Origin: Neospora caninum Liverpool
Lineage: Eukaryota > Apicomplexa > Conoidasida > Eucoccidiorida > Sarcocystidae
Length of the DNA: 64,000 bases
Assembly (NCBI RefSeq): GCF_000208865.1
Contig: NC_018395.1
Location: forward strand, 961,920 to 1,025,919
Direction: 5' to 3'
Below, in pieces: positions 12,220 through 22,467 of this stretch; the stretch's first letter is position 1, and the number at the start of each line of letters is the position of its first letter. The notes below the pieces were generated by a model, which was given only the letters and a program-made list of their open reading frames with translations, was not told where the DNA came from and made no database searches. The translations under genes were made by a program, and so were the position numbers.

Positions 12220-15167
12220 TTACCGCTTCCACAAAACAGCCGCAGCGAAGGCTCCAAAGTACGGTGCAACAGAGAAGAGGAGGAAGAAAGAGAACCACGG
12301 GGATGCAGTGGCACAGGCTTCATCGAACTCGAAGAGAATCTCCCCGTCTCCTTCTTCTCTGTCTAAAATCTGGATTCCCTCGACATCTTCTCTTTCTGGC
12401 ATGCCTGGTGGGAGCAGGAACGTGGGAAGGCCGCCGACTTGTTCACTTTCCTCGTCGAAGAATTCCGACGCGCTTGCAGGAAGTGACTGACCATCTTGCT
12501 CACTCGCTCCTGTTCTCTTTACTTCCCTTTTCTCCCTCTCGACGTCGAGCAAAGACAACGCAACCACACCAGGGAGGCGAGGACCCGCGGAGGCAGAAGC
12601 AAGAGAAGGAACAGAGGAGGCAGCGGTTGAGGGAAGCGCGGACGAGTTGCTTGAAGAGACCACACGAGAAGAGACGACACCCGGCGGTCGCGACGCAGTC
12701 TCTGCCGGAGAAGAGGAAGACTCCAGCTCGATGAACGTTCCGTTCTCTGCCCTCGCGACAGACAGTCCCCCCAGCTGCGTGCTGCCGTCTGTATTTCCCG
12801 CTTCGTTCTTCGCCCCTGCCACGCGGGGCGACGCCTGCTGGGGGTCTGCTCCAGGTGTGCGGACAACACTCACATCCCCTCGAGACCGACGGCCAGTTGC
12901 CGAGACGGCTGTGACCGGACCCGGCGTTTCTGAGCTCGCACCAGATCCTCGTTGGGCAAAAAAGAAACTCGCGGCTTCTCGCCGAGCGCAGTTCGACGTG
13001 TACGCGATAGCCGGATTGAAGGCCGACCGAGAGGCAGGCAGAGAGAACGCGAGAAGAAGCAGGAAAAAAGGAAGAGCCACAGCCCAAGCTGGAGGCTTTC
13101 CAGGGTTGTTTTGTGGCGCAGACGCTGGGACGAGGGGATCTTCCTTCTTTCCGGAAAAAAGGAAAGGTCGGGAGAAAAAGGAGCGGCGCAGAGAAGAAGA
13201 CACGGAAGAAGCAGCAACGTGGTCGCCTGGCGCTCCGTCGACACGGCGGCGGCTTGAGTTTAGAGAAGACACCTCTTGGCGAGAAGTTCGGAAAAACGAG
13301 GAGAGCGCAATGAGCTGAAGAACCGCTGCGCCCTGTAGGCGCCACAAACACACACAGAACGCAGACGTCTCCAAAAAAGTAGAATCCGAGATTCTGTATT
13401 TTTACATGTAAGACTAATAGAACCACAGCTCATCCGTAAGACTACGCGGGTCTCCGCAACTCAAGTTCACCGGTTCTTCCTCGCGGCAGCCCCCCCCCCC
13501 CCCCCGCCTCTCCAGCCTAGGGTGGGAGTTCGCAAGCGCAATGAGCGACTCTTCCGTGGTTCTCTCTCGACTCCTCTACTCAAGGACGTGCACATATCGC
13601 TATACCCGAGACGCCGACGAGAGAGGCGTATCGTTTTCGTCGAGATACACAACAGCTGAGCCCCGGAGAGCTGGAGCTACCTTTGGGTTCAACACAGGCA
13701 TCCGCACACGCACACTCTCACGCCGCCGCGCACGCAGCTGCTGGTGGAAGCCAAGATTCCAGAACGGGTGCTCCTCTTTCTTACCATGAGGCATGCGCCC
13801 AGAGCTTCGGTGAGAGCTGGCCAAGCCAGGTGAGGGCCGAAAAGGAGATCTTCCTTGGCTGCAGCCTCCGCGCTTTGGCGATCAAAGGGAAGGACATAGA
13901 GAGCGAAGAATGCTCCGGCTCCTGCCGCGAGGTATTGGAGACAGACGAGGAGGTTGATAGAGAAGCAATTCATTCGCGAGACGTCGCAGCGACTGCCAGT
14001 CGAGGAAGGTGAAGAGCGAGAGAGCGCGATGTACCCAGCATAGAGGAAGGCTGGGTTGCAAAAGAAACCTGCAGAAAGAACAGATCGAGAAGCAGAGAAA
14101 CGTGGAGACCTGCCAACCTACGCAGCAGTGTGTAACACAGCACGCGCCGACATCGACAGCACGGCGCCCTGGGCGTGTGTGCATGTCGGAATTTCTGCGT
14201 GTAGATATGGATACCCTCCACTGTGCTTCTCGCACCGCCTCCTTCCGTCGTCTCCAGTTTCCCTCCTCTTCGTGTTCCAGCCGCTGCGCCGTTCCGCCGT
14301 TCTCCATCTCTCGTTTCTCTCCGAACTGAGCCGCGCGCCTCCCCTCCTGTGTCCCTCTGCTTTCCTGTCTCTTCCGGGGTTTTCTCTGGCTGAGAGCTCA
14401 TGCACGGGCTGGTCGCCGTCTGTTCTAGCGTCGCAACTCTCACCTAGGACAGCCCCGACCGCGTAGAGGAGCAGCGCGAGCCGTGCTGCGAGGCCCCAGC
14501 CAGTAAAGACCGCCTCTGGGCCGTTCTCGCCTTCCCCGGCCGAGTTTGACCCCAGACTCGCAGCGCGGGCCGCCGCATGCACGAAGAAGGCGACGGCGAA
14601 TGTCCCAGCCATTTCTCCCACGCAGCCTCGGAGAGTCAGTCCCGCGACCAAACTGTCGGTTGGGAGCAGCTTGTTTGAGGGCAGCCACGAAGCGGGCCCG
14701 GAGGGGACGGGCACAGCCAGTGGAGCGGAACGCGACGACGGCACCTGGACCAGATCTCCCAGATCGTGTTCAGTGTCGCCTCGCGGGAGAAAATACGAGT
14801 GATGGAAGAGGAGCGGCGAGAGAGACGCCGGATGGAGGAAAACGCGGCGTGCGGCGGCGCGGAACTTTCCAAAGAGGCTCCGGAGCGACGTGTTTTCTCC
14901 AAAGTCGTCTCCCACATCCAGAGGTTTGCGGCCGCGCGCACTGTCCACAGCGGAAGGGGACGGATACTGCACTCGGTTTTTCGGAAAGCACGGTTCCTCC
15001 CAGTTACCTTTGTACGGAAGGTTGTCTGTCGATACATCTGGAGTTCCCACAGACGACGCCGGGGACGAAGGGACTGTGGAAGCCGAGAAGGAGCACGCGG
15101 CAGATCCGCGCATGAGCAGCGGTCGCACCTCGTCCTCGCTCTCGAAACCCTCGATTTGGCCCTCCAT
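12220..15167 (-). CDS. Divergent aquaporin / major intrinsic protein with a giant loop insertion
   Basis: Predicted membrane channel for water or small neutral solutes, 706 residues in three exons: 15167-14444, 14068-13785 and 13332-12220. The junctions (CTAG|GTGAG, ATG|GTAAGA; acceptors CTGCAG and CTACAG) keep phase. Six hydrophobic segments fall in aquaporin order: TM1 about 180-205 with the family GEMAGTF pattern, TM2 222-242, first NPA box 246-248, TM3 278-303, TM4 across the exon 2/3 junction (ALTEALGACLM then GAAVLQLIAL), TM5 about 414-434, second NPA box 442-444, TM6 680-704 (FSVAPYFGAFAAAVLW). Usual family length is 230-300. The excess is a 175-residue N-terminal tail, a 65-residue loop between TM4 and TM5, and about 235 Ser/Ala/Glu-rich residues between NPA2 and TM6. 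The arginine normally following the second NPA is isoleucine here. Start is the first ATG (aaagATGGAG). Substrate and membrane unknown; the N-terminal EDEVRPLL resembles an acidic dileucine sorting signal (inference). Confidence 0.8.
13490..13506. repeat. Homopolymer C tract in aquaporin intron 2
   Basis: A run of about 16 C on the plus strand (poly-G on the coding strand) inside the intron between aquaporin exons 2 and 3. Prone to length error in sequencing; because it is intronic it does not affect the reading frame. Confidence 0.8.
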
Positions 15168-18100
15168 CTTTAGAGAGTCGCCCAACCGGTATCTTGCGTT
15201 CAGCTTTGCCGAAAAGGCAGAGAAGACTGCCTCCTACCCAAGACACTTCCCACCGGCGCTCACAAACCCATGAGGCTCTCCGCTTGAAACTAGCGCCGAA
15301 ACCACTTTGCGAATCCGATCGACAGGTACGTTGCGGGCGGTCCTATCAACGCAGGAAAGCGGGTCTCTCTCAAGGCCCCGGGAGCAGCTCTCTCGGAACG
15401 GTACAGAAAAACCAAGAATGCTGTGGATGGGGTCCCTCTGCAGCATTCGTCGAAAGCCTTCACAAACAGAGCGTCTGTCGAGGGAGTGGACAGGCACTCT
15501 CTGTCGCCTTGCACGGCACACAGTCAGGGCCCGTGGTTGGGAAGCGCGTTGCTGCCATCCAGAGTTTCCCCGTCTCCCCTTCGGAAAAAACCTTTGCATG
15601 AAGGGAACAAGTGAGTAGGGGCTGAAGGAGAGAGTCGTCGATGTGGGAATACCATGCACGGTCTACCGTCGGCACAACGACCACACTTGTGAGTCGATGC
15701 TTTGCGCAAGGCCACACTTTTGACGGCTCTTTCTCCACGTGTTCCCCCCAAAGGGAATGACGACTTGGGGGGAAATGGAACGTAACACCCACCTGCTTCA
15801 CGGATAACGAAATGGAACTCGTCTCTCTTCTCACACTTGGCCGAGAGGGGGGACGCAACAGGCTTGCTTAGACAATCCCAAAAGACACCCGCCCTCCCGA
15901 GAGAGGACGCCGGACGAAAGGAGACGCCGCGAATTCCCGAGAAATGAAACGGATTTCGTTTCTGCAAAGAAAACCGACTAATAACAGTTCGCATACGGGT
16001 GTCTTTTTGCGCGTTGTGAAAAACCAGTCGCTGCTCTCAGGACGCGACTCTCGGCAACGCTGTCGTGGACGACATGCATCGCCGTCTTCGGTCGGTGTGT
16101 TCCCCAGACAAATGGACAGGAGAGACAGGTCACGTATTCGACGGAATGGCCGGAAGGAAAGACGGACGAGAGTCCTGACGGGATTCAATGCTCACTTTTT
16201 ACACACAAGAAGTCGATTCCTTTCCAGAATTGGCCCAATCAGTCTCCTTCTCCTCCGCGTGTGCTACACTGACGAGGCGGCGGCCGTGCCACGCGCTTCC
16301 AACGATCTCTCAAGCGCCTGATGCAAATGTCTCTGTCGTGGATGGAGGAAATAAAGGGAAAAACTCGCGACCTCGCAACACGTGCGATACGGGCGTGAAT
16401 GCCCTGTGCAAAAACGCGTATGCGTTGGGGAATAGATGAACAAACAGTCGAGTTTGCCAAAACGTAAGGAGATAGCAGAGAAACAGGCAACCGCGCACTC
16501 CGGTTCGGGACCTGCCTCAGGGCCGGATCTGATGCTCAGCCAAGGCGGCGCATTCCGGTCATTCCTTTCCGTCAAAAGCGAAAGACTACGATTCAGAAGA
16601 ACACCGAAGGTGAGGCAGTATGGACGGTGTCTGTGGAAGCTACAGCTCTGGACGCGTAGACACGCCAACGAACATGCAGTCGGCACCCTGAGGTTGAGCG
16701 GAGGGTTCCACACCGACAAATTTTCGAGAATCTCAGTGGGCAACAAAAAACGCCGCCGTAGAGGCACACAATGTGTGCTCGAGAGCGTAGTGAGACGGGC
16801 CGTGTTGCCTGGTCAGACACTCATTTACTCCAGATGCGAGGTGAGCACTCAGTATCCAGAGGGACTTGTCCACACAGGACTGGGACTCCCGCAATCATCG
16901 AGCGAACGTTCCTGCTGGGCACAGATGCGACTTCAGTGGAAGATAAGCCTCGGATTTCGACAGCGGTACCACAGATTCGACTTGACACAGCAGGGTCACG
17001 CCCCGCTGCTGTCCATCGTAGTTCGCACTTTTCCGCTGACTCGGGCGCTAAAGGAAATACCACGTATATACAGGTCCATGGAGTGTTGCCATGGAAGCGA
17101 TACGTTCCCGAAGGGAACGAGACGGTGATGCCACTGAGCCTTGCCAGACTCGGGCGAGTAGCGCAAAAGATTTGTCTCTTCTGACCTGTTGTTAGGTGAC
17201 AACCGCATCCCACGCGTCTACGTAGAGCGCAACCGTAGAATAACTGAGAGTACGTGTAGGCTCGGAAGGAAGAACACGATGGAAGACAAGACAGAGAAGG
17301 ATAATCTCAAATGGGCTGAGAGTCAGTGTAGGCCCGGAACGCGAAGGAGTGTTCCCATCTAACTCTGCCTTTGTCAGCCATGCCGGCCGTTCCCGAAACC
17401 AACAAAGGTTGTCCAGTTGGGGGCTGAAACAACGAATACGCCCTCACCTAGGACGATGGGTTTTGTGTTGCTATACAGTGGTTGGAGAGTGCTGGAGAGG
17501 TTTGAATCGCGTTCTATACCCCCTGGATTCTGCTCTCTCTGACACATACCGCGCGCGAAGAGCGAAAAGTGCAGGCGTTTGGACGACCCAAGAGACGCAA
17601 CGGCGCTTTTAAGCCGCAGCACGCTCGGCGCGGACGCGTTTTTTGTGCGGAAGCAGGCATTGCGTGGTTTTACGTAACTTCGGACACACGCGTTAAGAAT
17701 GATGCCTACGTCCACTAAAACGAGTATCGATTCTGCCCGAGCTGCCGCACCGTCAACCGTGCTTCGACGTGTGTGACGCTAACCGAAATCCCGTTTCTTT
17801 CAGCGGGGCTGTGGAGCTCACGAGGAACGTTGCCTGGTATCTGTTGTGTAGCCTCGCTGCACATTCATAATCGTGTCTTCCCGAACTCCGAGAAGATGAG
17901 CACTTGCCACGAGAAAGCTGGGACGTGGTTTACGGCTGCGGCGGTCCTTCGTTTTATGCCGAGCGTCGCGACGAATCGACGTCACGCGACGTTCGCCCCG
18001 CGCAAAAACGTCGTCCGGGAGTGTGGCCTCGACGTCGCGCGCGGCGACGCGCGCGCGAGAGGACCGGCATGAGAAATCGTCCTCGCTTTTTGAGAGGAAC

Positions 18101-18626
18101 AGCGGACACGGGCGATTTGAACAGAGAGGTCAGCAGCACGTTTCCTGACTGAATTTCACGGGTTACGGGGTTTATAGTCTCGAACCACTTTCGAGGAAGC
18201 AGATGTGTGTTTGGTTCCCCGGTAAGCCGTTTTTCGGCGTCACACTTCGATGCGGGTTGGCTGAAGTGACGCCAGTTTCTGCGAGACCGACTAGCTTTCT
18301 CTCTCTCCGACTCCTTCCACAGACCGTCGCGGTCAGTTGTGGGATCGTCGCGGTTCATTCACGTCAAATGCAGCATACCAGACATTCCAGGATTTGTCGT
18401 TAAAAGAGTCCAGTTGTTGTATATCTTCTTCACTCGACAGCGATCCCCGTCCGCTGTGCCCAGTGTGTAGCTCCCCGGCAGAACTCTCTGCTGTTGCATC
18501 TTTTGCGGCCTTTTCCCCCCGGCCGTGCCCGTGACTTCACTGTTTCTGCGCACCAGTTCTTCGAGTCTTTCGGTGCCTTTCTGCTGCTTCGGTCGCGAAA
18601 AAATTTCGGCGTGGACGCGACACACC
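15168..18626. other. Intergenic region between divergent aquaporin and Cys-cluster genes
   Basis: About 3.5 kb between two divergently transcribed starts, so both promoters and 5' UTRs should lie here. I see no conserved protein segment in six frames. A strongly CpG-rich block of alternating cg occupies about 18020-18062, some 570 bases upstream of the plus-strand start. A pyrimidine-rich stretch at 18500-18600 just before that start looks like leader sequence. Confidence 0.45.
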
Positions 18627-20814
18627 ATGGCGGCTGGCAACCAAAATGGGCCGCCTAGCGCCGCGCCTCCCGCGGGCGAGACTCCGCTTTCTCTCACTCA
18701 GTCCACGTCGCTTCCGGCAGACTTCATGAGAGGGGTAGCGCAAGAATCCACTCTGGGACGAGGGATGTCAGCACCCGCTAGCCATCTCCACGCGGGTCTG
18801 CGGCCGTCGACGGCTCCAGCAGGAACTCCCGGGACCGGAGCGCCGCAGCCTCACTCGGCGTTTGCTCCGGTGACGGCGATGGCAGCTACGCCCCACGGCG
18901 CGTCAGGCGCTCCTCTCGCATCTGTAGGACATCTACCCAGTTGCTTTGTAGATGCTTCGAACTTCCAGTCTATGCAACTCCCACCGGCAGGCGGCAGTCT
19001 CCCGGCAGACGCCGAACTGCTTTTGAAGCCTTCGGCGCAAAAGCCAGAGTACCGTAAAGCTGACGGAGCGCTGGTGACGGCGGGGGAGAAGAACCACCTT
19101 CGAATCCCCACGACCTCTACTGTTTGGACGGGGCCTTTGACGGTGCCGGAGACCGTCACGAAGCACTACGTCGCGGCGGCTTCCGTGAATTCCCAGGCTC
19201 CACCTGCTCCTCGATGCACAACCACACTTTCGAGGTCGTACATCGTGAAAGGCAACCCCTCTGTCTACTGCGCAGAACTCTCAGCCGACCGGCTGCTACC
19301 CATGAGAGAAGTGGATCACTTCACTTCGGTGTGCACTGTCCCAGGACCCGTGTACGACCTACAGCCGGTGAGTGGTATAAAGACGTGTGGCGAGAAACTC
19401 TCTCGGAGACGAAACTCTTGCCTCCTTCAGCGACGTTCCATTCAGGTCCCGTTCCCGAGCCCCCGAGGCAAGGCCATACACTGTTGGGCGCGCTGGCGAC
19501 CTCGATCAGTGTCGGGCCTCACGAGTCAACCAGCCTCGGCTCGTTGAAGGCTTTCACAGCGGCCGGTCCACCTCGCACCCCAACACAGACTCTCGAGCGA
19601 TGCACACTTCTGCAGGGAAGACGAGCCGCGCACGCGCGCGTCCGGCGCGACGCAGGGTTGACGGGGAGGGCAGAGACCAGATGCACAGCACCCTCCTCGC
19701 TTTTTGTGTGTGTGCCTGAAAGCGAAGCCGATGCCACGCGTTTCTTTCTGCAGGCACCCCTCGACGTAGCGTAGCCTGCCCGCGGGGATGGCGATGTACC
19801 GCCTGCGAAAATATGCTTTGTCGCTGGAAAGGCTAGCACGCGACGGTCCACGTGAGTTTCAGGTCGTGCCTGCTGGCTCGTTTGTGCGCTTTCGGTTGTC
19901 CTCAGAACGTGGATCCGCGCTCTGCTGCCACCAGACGACGACGGCGCCGAAAGATGCGAGGCTGTGGAGACTGTGCCTTCTGTGAGGACTGCGCCATCCC
20001 CTTTATGGATACTGTAGTCGGCTGTCTCTCGGCCATTCTTCTCTCCCAGGGCGGAGATGCAGCTGGATCGCTGCTCCATGGGGACGCGGGTTCTTATTAC
20101 CCAGCGGGGTACTATGACATGATGCCGGGGACTCCTGGTCCCACAGTCGACACCTTCTGCATGGACTGTGGAGATATTTTCAGAAGCGAAAAGGTGGATG
20201 GGCGCCTGTTTGCTGACATGCTGGCGAAGCGGGATCTTTCCAGCTACACTGCAACGAAGAGAAGAACCGAAGACGAGGAATCGGGGAAAATTCCTCTGCC
20301 GACGTTCCCGTACGCCCCTCCACACCCAACGGAGTCGTCCAAGGGGAGAAAAGTAAGTTCAGAAACGAACAGATCCTAGAGAAGCTGGCTACCTCCCGCA
20401 CTTTTTTGCCGATTAACGCTTCGTCTTGTTCGATGTTTCCTCGGGGAGGCTCGCTTGTAGAATCGCTCTGCGAAATAACTTGCTCACATCGTTGATGCGT
20501 CTTCAGGCTTTCGCTGCGTCTAACCCAGCTAACCGTCTCCACCTGGATGCCCCGCAAAAATTCGCGCTGTGCGTACCCTCTGCGAAATCGTCAGCTGCTC
20601 GATGTGCAGTTCAACACCCACTCACACCGGTTTCTTTGCCTGCCTGCAGCCCGACGGAAACGAAACTTTATTCGAGTGGAAGGCTCGGGAGTCCGAGAGC
20701 CGGCAAGGCCACGAATTCGCGTACCCGAAGGACGAGAGCGGGCGCGTCGCGCTCCCCGCCTTCAAGTTGGAGGAGAAGGATAAGGGATTGAGGGGCATCC
20801 ACAAACGGGCATGA
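18627..20814 (+). CDS. Uncharacterised protein with CxxCxxCxxC cluster
   Basis: Proposed exons 18627-19367, 19906-20352 and 20650-20814, all joined in phase 0 (CCG|GTGAGT, AAA|GTAAGT donors; CCTCAG and CTGCAG acceptors), giving 450 residues. I do not recognise the family. Residues 1-170 are Pro/Ala/Ser-rich and probably disordered. Residues 180-247 are better ordered, ending TSVCTVPGPVYDLQP. Exon 2 begins with a run of six Arg and a Lys (257-263), then cysteines 267, 270, 273 and 276 (CGDCAFCEDC) and a further CMDC at 332-335, so metal binding is possible. Exon 3 adds a charged tail. No signal peptide or membrane segment. The start has good context (cacaccATGG). The three matching phases make the exon structure credible; function is unknown, and a cytoskeletal or nuclear role would be a guess. 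Confidence 0.7.
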
Positions 20815-22467
20815 CAGCACGTGGCCTGTGGCGCCCCGACTCCTGCTGCGCAGGACAGGGATAATGTAGCACAGAATCTGTAGGCAGCGGTGAACTGTTT
20901 TCGCTGGGCGTTAAACGCTGTCCTAGTCTTGATTTTGATTCTCTCGGCGCCTGAGACCAGGCGGCACAAGGTGTGAGACTTCACCGAGGGTTTTGTCGCA
21001 CGGAGCAGGGCCGGGATCGGCAGGGGGCTGTGCTAGACAGGGGTGAGGCCGGTTCTTGTAGTTTTCCTACCCCACGGTGTATGTGCCGGTACGAACCGGA
21101 TTGTCCCCTCGTCTCGAGGCACGTGCAGCCTCGCGCGGAGCGGCGGCCGGAAAAGCGCCCTCGATTTGCGCTAACGCAGGTGATGAGACTCACTGCAGTG
21201 AGACTTTTTTTCCGCGACGTCGTGAAGCGAACGTAGCTAGATGGCCTTCGCTGCATCCAAAAACCCGCCATGCTTCAGAGGGCGAACTTTGTCAGCCGTG
21301 ATCCTCGGCCTCGGAGCGTGTGCCGTCCTCGGGGGATTCTTCCACTGTCACGAGTTTTGAAGACGCTTTAATAAATTGCGAAAACTGATGTCTGCAAGGC
21401 GAGCGAAATCGCATGCGTGCGGGTTCCTCAGCGCGGAACGCGGTCGCCAGTCATAAACGTTGCTCTGGCGAAGCGAGAGAAAAATCTTCAACAGCTTGCA
21501 TACATGCGCGCTCGGCCACGTCTCAGCTTGGTTTTACGGTTCTCCCCCACGCTGTGGAAAAGCGGTGCAAAGCGCCTGCTCTTCCACAGATGCCCCGCCA
21601 GAGACTTGCCACTGCGGATGCGCAGTAGAGCGTCTTTTGGACGGAACTGCTAGACGTTTAGCGTTCCTCACTGCGTTCTGAACCTCTCGGACTCTCTCAG
21701 CAACTGTAGAGAAGTACGATCAGCCACCAAGCGCCACGCAGATCCCACTGTCTCCTCTCCCTGGTCTCTCAACTCTGACGCCTCCCCGCCTTTCTTCCAC
21801 GAATTCCCAGTCTGTGGTCTCAGAGGAATCCTTGCTCGGAGAATGGAGACGCCCCGACAGCTATGGGGAATGGGAGGGCGAAACGCTAAAGCAGCTATTC
21901 CTGCGTACGTTTGAAACGTGACAAAAACGCCTCTGGACAAACGCGCACGCGCAACAGGCCGCTGCTCGTGTGTGTCCGGAGGGATGCGCGCGAGAAATCG
22001 CGGAAAGCGACACTGAGACGTTTTGTTCGTTCGGTCCGTGTTCACTCCACGCGTGTGTCGAGACCACCTATACAGAAAGGGTATTCTACCAGTGGGAAGG
22101 GGTTGCCGGCGGTGGGCCAGAGAGAGGTGTCTCGCTGCGTTTGCTTCTCGTTCGAAGCGCATTTTGCCTCTTTTTCGTTTTCCCGGAAAAGGATTCCGAA
22201 ACTGCCGCTCCCACACACGCACAACTGTATACCGGAGACAGGAGGACCAATATACGTAGATGCACTGTATACGATTGTAGTCGGAATACGCCCATGCACG
22301 TGGAAGCACATACCTGGAGCTTTTTTACAAGAGCGGTGCGTGTATGTACCGATTCGCACGCAAAAGCACACCACACGTGCATGCAGGGCGCTTCTACGTG
22401 GATCTTTGAAGCGGGTGTGCAGCGCAGGTGAGAGTTCGGCGCGCTTCGATGGGCGCAGCGACGCGCG
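20815..22467. other. Convergent intergenic region (3' UTRs)
   Basis: About 1.65 kb between the 3' ends of the plus-strand Cys-cluster gene and the minus-strand ATG5 gene. AATAAA-like sequence occurs on the plus strand near 21370 (taataaattgc), a possible polyadenylation signal. I see no gene; the open frames here have no recognisable domain. Confidence 0.45.

Noticed and set aside
12647..13318. Plus-strand frame of 223 residues opposite aquaporin exon 3
   Set aside because: The minus strand carries the second NPA box and last membrane helix in phase with upstream exons.
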